From Belliella calami (GTDB lineage Bacteria > Bacteroidota > Bacteroidia > Cytophagales > Cyclobacteriaceae), in NCBI RefSeq assembly GCF_022549695.1, contig NZ_JAKZGS010000008.1, forward strand, positions 62,001 to 126,000: DNA of 64,000 nt, written 5' to 3'. The notes under the pieces are model-generated. The model was not told where the DNA came from, searched no databases, and worked only from the letters and a program-made list of their open reading frames with translations. Made by a program: the position numbers and the translations under genes. Positions within the stretch are counted from its first letter, which is position 1. Every line of letters starts with the position of its first letter. This document shows positions 48,880-58,924 of this stretch, one piece after another.

Positions 48880-51800
48880 ATGAGAAAAGCGTTACTTTTA
48901 TTGTTTGCTGTCTTTGCTTTTGGAATAAATTCCGAGGTAATGGCTCAGCAAAAAACAGTCACCGGAAAGGTGATTTCGGAGGAAGATGGTCTTGGTTTGC
49001 CAGGAGCAACTGTTCTTGTAAAAGGTACCACCATTGGGACTACAACTGACTTGGATGGAAATTATTCTATTTCAGTACCGGAGGGGGGCAATGTACTGGT
49101 TTTTTCCTTTGTAGGTTTGGCTACTCAAGAGATAGTCATTGGTAATCAGTCAAACATAAATGTTACATTGATGACTGATGCGGAACAATTATCAGAAGTT
49201 GTTGTGACAGCTATCGGTATTGAAAGAGAAAAAAAGGCACTTGGATATGCAGTGACTTCTGTTGGGGAAGAGCTGATCTCCAATCGACCTGAGGCCGATG
49301 TATCACGTGTTCTTCAAGGAAAAGTAGCTGGTGTAAATATTACAGCTACCAATGGTACAACTGGTGCAGGAACGAACATTGTCATCAGGGGTTATTCCTC
49401 TGCTACAGGTTCCAATCAGCCTTTGTTCATAGTAGATGGCGTGCCCTTCAACTCAGGAACCAATGCACAAAACGCCTTTAATCAAGGTGGTGCTGCTACT
49501 TCTAGTAGATTTTTGGATATTGATCCAAACAACATTGAAAGTGTCAATGTCTTGAAGGGGCTTTCTGCAACGGTTTTGTATGGGGATCAAGGAAGAAACG
49601 GTGTAATGTTGATAACTACCAAAACTGGTGGAAAAAGAAAAGCTGCTGAAGTTACATTGAACCAGTCTTATTTTGCAAATCAGGCGGCTTCGTTACCGAC
49701 TTATGGACAAGAGTATGGGAATGGTTTTCAACAAGAGCCTGGATTCTTCTTTTCTAACTTTGGGCCAAGAATGGATGAAGGGAGAACTGTAGCACATCCA
49801 ATAGCAAGCTCTTCTGTAGCAAATATCAGGGATGCCTTTCCTCAATTTTTTGATCCTGATGGAAATCCGATAAGATATGATTACAGAGCCTATGATGACC
49901 CTAGCAAAGTGTTTTTTAGAACAGGTAATATCCATAATACTTCCTTACAAGTTTCTGGAGGAGCTGAGACTGTTTCTTATAATGCGAGTTTTGGATATAC
50001 CAATGAACAAGGCTTCATCCCAAACAATGACATGGAGAAATTCAATTTTGGCTTGGGAATTACCGCCGCGGTATCAGATAAGTTGACAGCAAAATCGAAT
50101 TTCACTTTTGCAATTACAGATCTTTCTGCACCTCCTATCAATGCAGCATTTGGATCAGGGCCTGACGGAGGAATTCCTTCTGTACTTGCACACGTTCTTT
50201 ACACTCCAAGGTCTGTAGATTTGGGTGGTTTACCTTATGAAAACCCTATAGATAACAGTTCTGTGTACTTCAGGTCAGGAAATGACATCGTTAATCCACT
50301 TTGGGCGGTTAAGTATTATTCCAATGTGAGTAAGGTAAACAGGTTCTTTAATTCTACTTCATTGAATTATGATTTTTCAGATAAGTTTGCTTTGACTTAC
50401 AGACTTGGTTTGGATACTTATACTGAGACACAGGAGCAAAGATTGAATAAAGGCGGACCAAGTTCAAATGTCAATGTTCAAAATGGTTATTTTAGGTCTG
50501 TGGATATTAGAAACACAATCTGGAATCAAGATTTAGTGTTAAGTTTTAATGAGCAGCTGTCTGAAAAACTTAGTTTAACAGCCCTGGTCGGAGGAAATTA
50601 TAGATATGATAGCTATCAGCAGACAGGTATAGCTTCTTCGGGCCAATTGGCTTTTGGATTATTCAGACATACTAATTTTGAAGCTTCTTCTTCTCGAGAT
50701 GCATTTAGTGGACTACCTTTAAATGAGACTGAGGAGCAAAGAAGAATGGGGATTTACTCGCAAATAACTCTAGATTATGATGATTATTTGTTTTTGAACC
50801 TTTCTGCTAGAAATGATTGGACATCCACCGTTGAGCCTCAAAACAGAAGAATTTTATATCCAGGTGCATCAGTGTCTTTTATACCAACAGAAGCATTCAA
50901 TATGAACTCTTCTACTTTGAATGACTTGAAGCTAAGATTGGGATATGGTACATCAGCTGGTTTTCCAGATCCATACAGAACAAGAACATTAATAAACCAA
51001 AACGCGAGAGGATTCGAAAGAGGAGGCACGATTTATCCTACACAATCATTAGGAGGTGTAGCTGGTGGTGGCGTGTTTTTGGGTAATCCTGACTTGAAAC
51101 CTGAGTTGATTCAGGAAGTTGAATTCGGTACAGAGGCTGTAATGTTTAACAATAGGTTGAGGTTTGATCTCTCACTTTATGAAAAAAACACAAATGACCT
51201 AATTACATTTGCTCCAATAGACCCTGCATCTGGCTTTAGTAGAACAGCTTTGAATATCGGTAGAATAAGGACTAGAGGGGTGGAGTTTCAAGCAACTGGC
51301 TCGCCGTTAAAATCATCAAATGGTTTTACATGGGAATCTACTGTGAACTGGGGTCTTTATAGATCAATTACCATGGAGTTAGGAGAGGGTTTAGAAGAAG
51401 TATTGGTTGCCGGATTTAATGATTTGGGAAATTTCGCCATACCTGGCGAACCCTTTAATGTTATGAAGATGACAGGTTTGCTCAGGGATGAGCAGTCTGG
51501 ACAGCCAATTGTATTGCCAACTGGTGATTATGCCACTACTCCAGGTCCAGTTATCGTTGGTGATCCAAACCCAGATTGGGTTGGTTCATGGATCAATACT
51601 TTTAGATACAAAGGGTTTAGCTTGAATGTCATGTTGGAATATAGACATGGTGGGGATATCTACAGTAATACTGTGACAGCTACACTTGCTAGGGGGGTGA
51701 CAAAAGATCCAGTAGCTGATAGAGAAATGACTTTTATTCTTCCAGGGGTAAAGCAAGATGGAACACCAAATGATATTCAGGTGACTGCTTCAAATTATTT

Positions 51801-52101
51801 CTTCAACAACTACCATGGAGACCCAAGGGAACCAAATGTATTTGATGGAAGTACAATCAGATTGAGAGAATTGTCACTTGGATATGAAGTTCCGCAGACA
51901 CTTGTGTCTAGAACTCCTTTCAAAAGAGCTTCAGTCGCAATAAGCGGGACAAACCTATGGTTTAGAGCCTTGAATTTTCCTCCAAACATGAATTTTGATC
52001 CTGATGTTTTGGGTCTTGGTGTGGGTAATGGACTTGGTTTTGATTTTGTAACGGGACCAAGTTCCCGAAGATTTGGTGGTACAATAACCCTAACATTCTA
52101 A
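48880..52101 (+). CDS. SusC/RagA-family TonB-linked outer membrane protein (locus 2)
   Basis: This is a 1073-residue transporter with a signal peptide (MRKALLLLFAVFAFGINSEVMAQ) and a carboxypeptidase-regulatory domain (about 25-62). The plug shows 'LSEVVVTAIGIEREKKALGYAV' and 'NQPLFIVDGVPFNSGT', and the barrel ends in 'RRFGGTITLTF'. The AIGIEREKKALGY plug motif places it in a different SusC subgroup from the locus 1 protein. SusD-like and third lipoprotein genes follow in the same direction with short gaps. No degradative enzymes are adjacent, so a peptide or other non-glycan substrate is possible. Confidence 0.96.
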   Translation: MRKALLLLFAVFAFGINSEVMAQQKTVTGKVISEEDGLGLPGATVLVKGTTIGTTTDLDGNYSISVPEGGNVLVFSFVGLATQEIVIGNQSNINVTLMTDAEQLSEVVVTAIGIEREKKALGYAVTSVGEELISNRPEADVSRVLQGKVAGVNITATNGTTGAGTNIVIRGYSSATGSNQPLFIVDGVPFNSGTNAQNAFNQGGAATSSRFLDIDPNNIESVNVLKGLSATVLYGDQGRNGVMLITTKTGGKRKAAEVTLNQSYFANQAASLPTYGQEYGNGFQQEPGFFFSNFGPRMDEGRTVAHPIASSSVANIRDAFPQFFDPDGNPIRYDYRAYDDPSKVFFRTGNIHNTSLQVSGGAETVSYNASFGYTNEQGFIPNNDMEKFNFGLGITAAVSDKLTAKSNFTFAITDLSAPPINAAFGSGPDGGIPSVLAHVLYTPRSVDLGGLPYENPIDNSSVYFRSGNDIVNPLWAVKYYSNVSKVNRFFNSTSLNYDFSDKFALTYRLGLDTYTETQEQRLNKGGPSSNVNVQNGYFRSVDIRNTIWNQDLVLSFNEQLSEKLSLTALVGGNYRYDSYQQTGIASSGQLAFGLFRHTNFEASSSRDAFSGLPLNETEEQRRMGIYSQITLDYDDYLFLNLSARNDWTSTVEPQNRRILYPGASVSFIPTEAFNMNSSTLNDLKLRLGYGTSAGFPDPYRTRTLINQNARGFERGGTIYPTQSLGGVAGGGVFLGNPDLKPELIQEVEFGTEAVMFNNRLRFDLSLYEKNTNDLITFAPIDPASGFSRTALNIGRIRTRGVEFQATGSPLKSSNGFTWESTVNWGLYRSITMELGEGLEEVLVAGFNDLGNFAIPGEPFNVMKMTGLLRDEQSGQPIVLPTGDYATTPGPVIVGDPNPDWVGSWINTFRYKGFSLNVMLEYRHGGDIYSNTVTATLARGVTKDPVADREMTFILPGVKQDGTPNDIQVTASNYFFNNYHGDPREPNVFDGSTIRLRELSLGYEVPQTLVSRTPFKRASVAISGTNLWFRALNFPPNMNFDPDVLGLGVGNGLGFDFVTGPSSRRFGGTITLTF

Positions 52102-52120
52102 ACCTCAAAATTTGAAGATT

Positions 52121-53764
52121 ATGAAAATTAAAATATATAGCCTTTTGCTTGCAATGATGCTTATCATAGTAAGTTCATGTGATCTTGATTTGTTGGAAGA
52201 TCCAAATGTGCCTTCGATAAATACAGCAAATCCTACCTTTATCACTACAAGAGTTCAAGTAGATTTTGCAAGATTCTTTGAATCTACTGGTTTTCATGGC
52301 ATGAGATTGACTAGGATGATCAATCAAAACCAAAACAACTATCAGTCAGCTTATGTAGCAGTGACGTTCGATCCTATTTGGGCAAGAGCCTATCAGGATA
52401 TCTTAAATGACATCAAGTTGCTTGAGCAGTTAGCACAGGATAGTGATATTAATTATGATTATCATTTAGGCATTGCGAGGACATTACGAGCATATGTATT
52501 GATGACCTTGACAGATGTTTTTGGTGAAGTCCCTTGGTCAGAAGCTTTGGATCCTCTGACAACAAGAAGTCCTAGAGTGGATTCAGGTGAAGATGTTTAC
52601 CAAGCAGCTATGGTTTCATTACAGCAGGCAAAGGAAAGTTTTAGTGGTGAAAGACCTATTGTACGGCCTGTTGACCTTTTTTATGGTAATGATGAGGAGA
52701 AATGGCTTAAATTAATCAGCACTTTGGAATTGAAATATTACTTGAATAGAAGGTTAATAGACCCTTCTGGAAGCAGAATTGCTATCAATTCCTTGATTGG
52801 GGCTGATAACTTTATTGGAGAAGGAGAAGATTTTGTTTTCAGATATGGAACAAGTCTAAATGACCCGGATTCGAGACATCCAAGGTTCGCTGCTACTTAT
52901 ACAGCTGGGGGTGGTGACTATCAGTCCACTTGGTATATGTATAATTTGATCGAAGAAGGACCTAAGCCATTTGATGATCCTAGGGTTAGGTATTACTTAT
53001 ATAGACAAGTAACAGCTAATCCTACTGATCCCGATAAGCTAAGATGTCTGGGAGAGATTGCCCCAGGACATTATTTGGCAGGAGGATATCCTTTTTGTTT
53101 GCCTGGAAGTAGGGGATATTGGGGAAGAGACCACTTGAACAATGAGGGTATTCCGCCTGATGGCTTGGAAAGAACCGTTTGGGGGCTTTATCCAGCTGGA
53201 GGCAGATATGATAATGATTCTGGAACTCCTGTAAATAACCCTAGTTTGGGTAATCAAGGAGCCGGGATTCAACCAATCCTTTTGTCTTCATTTGTCGATT
53301 TTATGCTTGCAGAAGCCGTTCAGGAAGGTGATGCAAATGGTAATGCTAAAGAATTGTTGCTTTCCGGAATATCAAAGCATTTGAATTATGTTAGAGATTT
53401 TGCTGAAGGGTCAAATGAAGCAGGGACAATAGAAGCGTTTGATCCAAGAGAAGAGTATGACGAAAAAGTTGAAGAGTATTTGGCTTACATAGAAAGCGAA
53501 TTTGAAAGTTCCTCAACGCCAATGCGGATAATAGGAAGAGAATACTGGTTGTCTTTGTATGGAAATGGTATTGAATCTTATAATCTATACAGAAGAACAG
53601 GGCAGCCAAATGGTATGCAGCCAGGCTTACTTCAGGACGCCGGCCAATTCCCAAGATCTTATTTGTATCCAAATGATTATATGGTGACAAATATCAATGC
53701 TAATCAAAGAGCATTTACCGATAGGGTTTTTTGGGATAACAATCCAGCAGGATTCATTTACTAG
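52121..53764 (+). CDS. SusD-like surface lipoprotein (locus 2)
   Basis: From the ATG at 52121 (TTG at 52112 in frame) this is a 547-residue lipoprotein with signal peptide ending 'MLIIVSSCD'. It belongs to the SusD/RagB-like (SusD-like_2) group: 'LEDPNVPS' after the Cys, 'LGIARTLRAYVLMTLTDVFGEVPWSEAL' as the TPR signature, and 'FMLAEAVQEG...LLLSGISKHLNYV' further on. The C-terminal part 'IIGREYWLSLYGNGIESYNLYRRTG' corresponds to the conserved EYWLSLYGNGxExYNxxRRTG block. It pairs with the SusC of locus 2. Confidence 0.94.
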   Translation: MKIKIYSLLLAMMLIIVSSCDLDLLEDPNVPSINTANPTFITTRVQVDFARFFESTGFHGMRLTRMINQNQNNYQSAYVAVTFDPIWARAYQDILNDIKLLEQLAQDSDINYDYHLGIARTLRAYVLMTLTDVFGEVPWSEALDPLTTRSPRVDSGEDVYQAAMVSLQQAKESFSGERPIVRPVDLFYGNDEEKWLKLISTLELKYYLNRRLIDPSGSRIAINSLIGADNFIGEGEDFVFRYGTSLNDPDSRHPRFAATYTAGGGDYQSTWYMYNLIEEGPKPFDDPRVRYYLYRQVTANPTDPDKLRCLGEIAPGHYLAGGYPFCLPGSRGYWGRDHLNNEGIPPDGLERTVWGLYPAGGRYDNDSGTPVNNPSLGNQGAGIQPILLSSFVDFMLAEAVQEGDANGNAKELLLSGISKHLNYVRDFAEGSNEAGTIEAFDPREEYDEKVEEYLAYIESEFESSSTPMRIIGREYWLSLYGNGIESYNLYRRTGQPNGMQPGLLQDAGQFPRSYLYPNDYMVTNINANQRAFTDRVFWDNNPAGFIY

Positions 53765-53775
53765 AAAAGAAAGAT

Positions 53776-54750
53776 ATGAAAAACATAAATAAAATATTTG
53801 GAAAGGGTGCACTCTTGGTATTATTGATCAGTGGCTGTACCGATTTTGTAGATCCTGTGATTCCTTATAAGGATTTTGATACAGGGGCTTATCTAAGAAC
53901 TATAGAAAGAACGAGTGATTCATTTAATTTCTTTGATTTGCCTAGTTCTAATTTTGCGTTGATTTTGGAGTCAGTAGATGGGAATGATGGTTTGAACTTA
54001 CGAAGTGTGGAAATCAGAGTGAGACATCGAAGGTTGATTCCTGATGTTGGCTTGGAATATTTGCCAGAGATCGGAGATGAAGACCGTTTGGTATTGACCT
54101 TGTCAGAAAATGATTTTTCACCAAATTCAGAATCTAGATTTACAAGAGCAACTTTTTCTATACCTGCAGCTGATGCAATTACCGCTGTTGGATTGTCTGA
54201 AGAAGATATAGAGCAAGGAGATGTTTTTGAATTTAGATTGGTTTTGACAGATAATAAAGGTAGAGTATTCAGTAATCACAATAGAAGTTCTGATGTAGCG
54301 GGAGGAAACTTCTATGCTTCGCCATTTTTCTACAATGTGACTGTAGTATGTCCTTCTAATTTAGATGGAACCTTTAATTTTACTACGACCAACATCTCGG
54401 CAGGAACTGGGGGGAATGCTGGTGCATGCGGAGGAACTGTATCTGGAAAAGTTGTGCTTGAGCAAACAAGTGCTGCACAATATTCTTTATCAGATGCTTC
54501 TTTTGGAGTATTTGGTTGTGCTTGGAACGATGATCCGCCCGCAGGTAGCTTGAGGTTAACGGATGCTTGTGGTTTGTTGCAGTTTACAGGTACTGACAAA
54601 TACGGAGATCCTTATACTATCACAATTGTCAGCAATGATGGGGCAAGCCTAACGTTTAATTGGGTAAATGCATATGGAGATGGAGGAACTACTACCTTGA
54701 CAGCAGATGATGAGGATTTCGTTTTTCCTGATAACTTGAGAACAAATTAG
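53776..54750 (+). CDS. SusCD-associated surface lipoprotein (locus 2)
   Basis: This 324-residue protein starts 11 bases after the SusD-like gene and has a lipoprotein signal peptide ending in 'LLVLLISGCTD'. The mature part is all-beta: a first domain (about 25-190) and, after 'YNVTVVCPSNLDGTFNFTTTN', a Cys-containing C-terminal domain with 'GACGGTVSGKVVLEQ' and 'FTGTDKYGDPYTI'. I recognise no named family. Its position is that of SusE/SusF-like accessory surface lipoproteins, which add substrate-binding sites. A hairpin terminator follows. Confidence 0.75.
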   Translation: MKNINKIFGKGALLVLLISGCTDFVDPVIPYKDFDTGAYLRTIERTSDSFNFFDLPSSNFALILESVDGNDGLNLRSVEIRVRHRRLIPDVGLEYLPEIGDEDRLVLTLSENDFSPNSESRFTRATFSIPAADAITAVGLSEEDIEQGDVFEFRLVLTDNKGRVFSNHNRSSDVAGGNFYASPFFYNVTVVCPSNLDGTFNFTTTNISAGTGGNAGACGGTVSGKVVLEQTSAAQYSLSDASFGVFGCAWNDDPPAGSLRLTDACGLLQFTGTDKYGDPYTITIVSNDGASLTFNWVNAYGDGGTTTLTADDEDFVFPDNLRTN

Positions 54751-54766
54751 AATTCATTCAAAACTC

Positions 54767-54803
54767 AAAGAGGCTATTCTTAAACGAATAGTCTCTTTAT
54801 TAT
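54767..54803 (+). terminator. Intrinsic terminator of SusCD locus 2
   Basis: AAAGAGGCTATTC (54767-54779) pairs with GAATAGTCTCTTT (54786-54798) with one wobble; T-rich sequence follows. Confidence 0.85.
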
Positions 54804-54891
54804 TTTATGATGAATAAATTGAGTGGATCAATATCCCAATGGAGTTTTTGTAGATTTATCGTTTAAAATTATTCCACATAATGTTCAATTA

Positions 54892-55671
54892 ATGCAGATA
54901 AATAAAATTTTTAAAAAATACAGGTTAATGTTCTTTGTATTTGGCATCTTAACTTGTGCTTTCGAATATTCTTTTGCTCAACATGAGTCCGTTCAGAAAA
55001 TCGTGAGAGCGACCAATATTCAGGAAATGTTTAGAAATAGGCCCAATTTTGTAGGTGGGAATTCAATTTATGGAATTGCAGAGACACCGAAATGGGTGGA
55101 AGGTACTTACTTTTTGGATCCAAATTGGAAAAGAGGGTCGATCTTTCTTTACGAAAACGATGAGTTGTTGATTGATTATTTTATCAGATATCAAATTGAT
55201 GAAAATCAGATCGAGGTTATGGCTTTTGAAGATGGGCGAGTTGTGAAAATAAATGGAGATAAAGTAAAGAGTTTTGTGAGCGTCGATTCTGTGACAAAGG
55301 CAAAACGAATTTTCATGAATCAAGCGAATTTTCGTAAAGATGAAGATAATTTAGTTGGCTTTTTTGAATTGCTAGTTGAAGGAGATATTACTCTAGTCAA
55401 ATTAACAACAGCCATTTATAGAAATTCTAATTACAACACGGCATTGATGATGGGAGAGAAAAATGATAGGATTGTTAAAAGAGATACTTTTTATTTTATT
55501 TCAAACGACGTAGTCACTTTAATTCCCTCAAAAATGAAAGACTTTTTGGAAATTTTTGAAGATCGAAAAAGTGAAATAAGAAAATTCATCAATAGGTACA
55601 ATGTAAATATAAAAGAGGAGCTTGGATTAATTAGGGTCTTTAATTTTTACAAGCAGAGAGAAGGTGCTTAA
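54892..55671 (+). CDS. Hypothetical secreted protein
   Basis: From the ATG at 54892 this is a 259-residue protein with a signal peptide ('YRLMFFVFGILTCAFEYSFAQ'). The frame continues upstream to 54823, but the sequence before 54892 lacks signal-peptide character. The mature part has 'GTYFLDPNWKRGSIFLYENDELLIDYFIRYQIDENQIEV', 'FFELLVEGDITLVKLTTAIYR' and a basic, helical C-terminus ('FEDRKSEIRKFINRYNVNIKEELGLIRVFNFY'). This is a layout seen in many uncharacterised Bacteroidota periplasmic proteins. It stands alone after the locus 2 terminator. Confidence 0.65.
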   Translation: MQINKIFKKYRLMFFVFGILTCAFEYSFAQHESVQKIVRATNIQEMFRNRPNFVGGNSIYGIAETPKWVEGTYFLDPNWKRGSIFLYENDELLIDYFIRYQIDENQIEVMAFEDGRVVKINGDKVKSFVSVDSVTKAKRIFMNQANFRKDEDNLVGFFELLVEGDITLVKLTTAIYRNSNYNTALMMGEKNDRIVKRDTFYFISNDVVTLIPSKMKDFLEIFEDRKSEIRKFINRYNVNIKEELGLIRVFNFYKQREGA

Positions 55672-56011
55672 CAGAAGGTTTAATGTGAGTTTAATTGGAA
55701 ATTTAAGATTATTTTACCTACTTTCTCAGCTAACCTTGGCCTTGGTCAAAATTAAATTCATTTTTTAAAAATTAATAACTTTGATATATTTTAAATGTTT
55801 AGCAAAATAGCATTTCTAAAAATTTGTCCTTTTAAATTTTTCAGTATTATATTTTGATTGAAAGGGTCATTTAATTAAAGATGTCAAGTTTATTCTGATT
55901 CATAAATAAACCTTATCTATAAGACAATAAGATATATTCGTATAAACGAATAAACAGTTTTCTAATAAAAACAATCCTAAGTACATTTGTAACATTAGCA
56001 AAAACTCAATC
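55672..56011 (+). promoter_or_regulatory. sucA upstream region: palindrome and -7 element
   Basis: The 340-base spacer is A/T-rich and holds no gene. Near its end a palindrome TATTCGT-ATAA-ACGAATA lies at 55935-55952, and a -7 element TACATTTG at 55982-55989, 22 bases before the sucA ATG. The palindrome is 30 bases upstream of the -7 element, at or just beyond the -33 position, so a bound regulator could act on the promoter. Confidence 0.5.
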
Positions 56012-58813
56012 ATGGATAAATATTCCTATATCGCCAATGCACATGTAGCTTACATCGATGAGCTATACGCAGATTACAAAAACAACCCAGAGGCAATAGA
56101 CCCTAGCTGGAAGACATTTTTTGATGGATTTGAATTTGCCATAACGCAATATGGTGAGGACGAAAACGGAGGTGCCCAAGTATCTTCTGCTTCCAATCAA
56201 ACAAAACCTGCTGCGAATGGTGCCCTTGCTACTAGAGGTACCATTATGGACATGGAACAACTGCCAAAGGAAATCAAAGTTCGTGCTTTGATTCATGCGC
56301 ATAGATCCAGAGCCCATCTTCGCTCAAAAACAAACCCTGTAAGGGAAAGAAGAGATAGAAAGGCCTTGATCGATTTGGAAGATTTCGGTTTGGACCAAAA
56401 TGATCTGAATACTGAATTTCAAGCTGGAAACGAGATCGGAATCGGTGCAGCAAAGCTTTCCAAAATCATCGATTCTCTAAAAACTATTTATGAAGGGCCT
56501 ATGGGCTTCGAGTATCTCTACATTAGGGATCCCGAAATGCTCGATTGGTTGAAAACAAAAATTGAGAAAGAAGCACTTTCCTTCAACCCTCCGACAGAAG
56601 AAAAGAAAAGAATTCTATCCAAATTGAATGAGGCGGTGGTTTTCGAAAACTTTTTGCATACAAAATACCTCGGCCAGAAAAGATTTTCCCTAGAAGGTGG
56701 AGAAAGCACAATTCCATTTTTGGATGCTGTCATCAATAAAGGTGCTGAACTTGGAGTAGAGGAGGTCATGATTGGAATGGCGCACAGAGGAAGGTTAAAT
56801 GTCCTTGCCAACATCATGGGCAAAACTTACGAGCAGATTTTTTCTGAGTTTGAAGGTACAGCAAAGCCTGACCTGACAATGGGTGATGGTGATGTAAAGT
56901 ACCACATGGGTTATTCTAGTGATATTACTACTATTGACGACAAGAAAGTAAACCTCAAACTAGCGCCAAACCCTTCTCACTTGGAAGCTGTAAACCCAGT
57001 AGTTGAAGGTTTTTTAAGAGCAAAAATTGATTCTCAGCACAAAGGAGATTCTACCAAAGCCCTACCGATATTGATCCATGGAGATGCGGCAGTTGCTGGA
57101 CAGGGGATTGTGTATGAAGTTACACAGATGGCTGGTTTGAAAGGTTATAATACCGGAGGGACTATCCATTTTGTGATCAACAATCAAGTTGGATTTACTA
57201 CTGATTTTGACGACGCAAGATCTTCTATCTATTGTACAGATGTTGCCAAGATCATTGATGCACCGGTCATCCACGTAAATGGTGATGATGCCGAGGCGGT
57301 GGTTTTTGCGGCAAGACTTGCAGCAGAATTCCGTCAGAAATTCAATAAGGATATTTTTGTCGATATGGTGTGCTATCGTCGTCACGGGCACAACGAATCT
57401 GATGAACCTAAATTCACGCAACCTGAACTTTACAATATCATTTCGAAGCACCCAAATCCAAGGGAGATTTATGTAAAAAGACTTTCTGAAAGGGGAGATC
57501 TTGATGCCAAAATCGCTAAGCAAATGGATGCTGAGTTTAGACAATTGCTACAAGACAGGTTGAATTTGGTAAAGGAAAAGCCACTTCCATATCAATTCAC
57601 AAAATTTGAAAAGGAATGGCAATCACTGAGAAGGTCAACGCCAGAGGATTTTGACAAATCACCTGAAACTTTCATTTCTGAAGAAGCAATCAAAAAAGTA
57701 GCAGACGCAATCACTCAAGTACCAAAAGGTTTCAAACCTATCAAGCAAATTGATATTCAGCTGAAGCAAAGAAAAGAGATGTTTTTCAATGCAAAATCAT
57801 TAAACTGGGCATCTGCTGAGTTGCTTGCTTACGGGTCTTTGCTATTGGAAGAAAAAACAGTTAGGATCACAGGACAAGATGTTCAAAGAGGTACATTCTC
57901 CCATAGACATGCTGTAGTTCATGATTCCACTACCAATAAGCCTTACAATTTCCTAAAGGAAATGAAGGATAGCAAAGGTCAATTTAGCATTTACAATTCC
58001 TTGCTCTCGGAATATGCTGTTTTGGGATTTGAATATGGATATGCAATGGCTAGTCCAAACTCCTTGGTTATCTGGGAAGCTCAGTTTGGTGATTTCGCCA
58101 ATGGTGCACAGACCATGATTGATCAGTTTATCTCTTCTGGAGAATCCAAGTGGCAAAAAATGAATGGCTTGGTCATGTTGCTTCCTCACGGATATGAAGG
58201 TCAAGGCCCTGAGCATTCCAATGCCAGACCAGAAAGATTCTTGCAGCTTTCTGCTGAATACAATATGGTGGTAGCTAACATCACAGAGCCTTCCAACTTC
58301 TTCCATTTGCTGAGAAGACAAGTGGCTTGGGAATTTAGAAAACCATGTATAGTAATGTCTCCAAAATCACTTTTGAGACATCCTAAGGTTGTTTCTCCTA
58401 TTGAAGAGTTTACATCGGGAGGTTTCAAAGAGATTATTCTTGATAGTACAGTCAAAGCAAAAGATGTGAAGCGAGTGATTCTTTGTTCAGGTAAAATTTT
58501 CTATGACCTAGAAGAAGTAAGGGAAAAGGAAAAAGTAAAAGATGTAGCTATCATCAGAATAGAGCAACTTCACCCACTTCCTAAAAAACAAATGCTTGAT
58601 GCCATCGCCAAATACAAAGATGCTGAAGTAGTTTGGGTACAAGAAGAACCTGAAAATATGGGATACTGGAATTATATCTTGAGAATGCTCTACAAAGAGC
58701 TTCCAATGGATGTGATTGCAAGGAAAATGAGTGCTTCCCCTGCTACAGGATACAATAAAGTCCATGTGGAAGAACAATCCAATATCGTAAGAAAAGCATT
58801 AAAACTTTCATAA
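56012..58813 (+). CDS. sucA: 2-oxoglutarate dehydrogenase E1 component
   Basis: This 933-residue thiamine-diphosphate enzyme decarboxylates 2-oxoglutarate in the TCA cycle and passes the succinyl group to the E2 lipoyl domain. The N-terminal 'YSYIANAHVAYIDELYADYKNNPEAIDPSWKTFFDGF' is the E2-interacting segment typical of E1o. 'GMAHRGRLNVLANIMGK', 'HGDAAVAGQGIVYE' (about 353-366, ThDP/Mg site), 'RRHGHNESDEPKFTQPELY' and 'LMLLPHGYEGQGPEHSNARPERFLQL' (as LVMLLPHG here) are signature blocks. It is followed by sucB and lpd, which together make the whole complex. Confidence 0.97.
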   Translation: MDKYSYIANAHVAYIDELYADYKNNPEAIDPSWKTFFDGFEFAITQYGEDENGGAQVSSASNQTKPAANGALATRGTIMDMEQLPKEIKVRALIHAHRSRAHLRSKTNPVRERRDRKALIDLEDFGLDQNDLNTEFQAGNEIGIGAAKLSKIIDSLKTIYEGPMGFEYLYIRDPEMLDWLKTKIEKEALSFNPPTEEKKRILSKLNEAVVFENFLHTKYLGQKRFSLEGGESTIPFLDAVINKGAELGVEEVMIGMAHRGRLNVLANIMGKTYEQIFSEFEGTAKPDLTMGDGDVKYHMGYSSDITTIDDKKVNLKLAPNPSHLEAVNPVVEGFLRAKIDSQHKGDSTKALPILIHGDAAVAGQGIVYEVTQMAGLKGYNTGGTIHFVINNQVGFTTDFDDARSSIYCTDVAKIIDAPVIHVNGDDAEAVVFAARLAAEFRQKFNKDIFVDMVCYRRHGHNESDEPKFTQPELYNIISKHPNPREIYVKRLSERGDLDAKIAKQMDAEFRQLLQDRLNLVKEKPLPYQFTKFEKEWQSLRRSTPEDFDKSPETFISEEAIKKVADAITQVPKGFKPIKQIDIQLKQRKEMFFNAKSLNWASAELLAYGSLLLEEKTVRITGQDVQRGTFSHRHAVVHDSTTNKPYNFLKEMKDSKGQFSIYNSLLSEYAVLGFEYGYAMASPNSLVIWEAQFGDFANGAQTMIDQFISSGESKWQKMNGLVMLLPHGYEGQGPEHSNARPERFLQLSAEYNMVVANITEPSNFFHLLRRQVAWEFRKPCIVMSPKSLLRHPKVVSPIEEFTSGGFKEIILDSTVKAKDVKRVILCSGKIFYDLEEVREKEKVKDVAIIRIEQLHPLPKKQMLDAIAKYKDAEVVWVQEEPENMGYWNYILRMLYKELPMDVIARKMSASPATGYNKVHVEEQSNIVRKALKLS

Positions 58814-58817
58814 AACC

Positions 58818-58850
58818 CCTAGCCAGCTTTTAAAGAAAAGCTGGCTTAGG
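58818..58850 (+). other. Intercistronic hairpin between sucA and sucB
   Basis: CCTAGCCAGCTTTT pairs with AAAAGCTGGC(T)TAGG around an AAAG loop (58818-58850). The stem is strong but no U-tract follows on the plus strand, so it may attenuate or protect mRNA ends rather than fully terminate. Confidence 0.55.
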
Positions 58851-58924
58851 TTTAATTTAAATTTATTCATGTTAAATTAACCTTAAATTCTGCAATTGAA
58901 TTTGGGGGTAAAAAAGAAAACACA

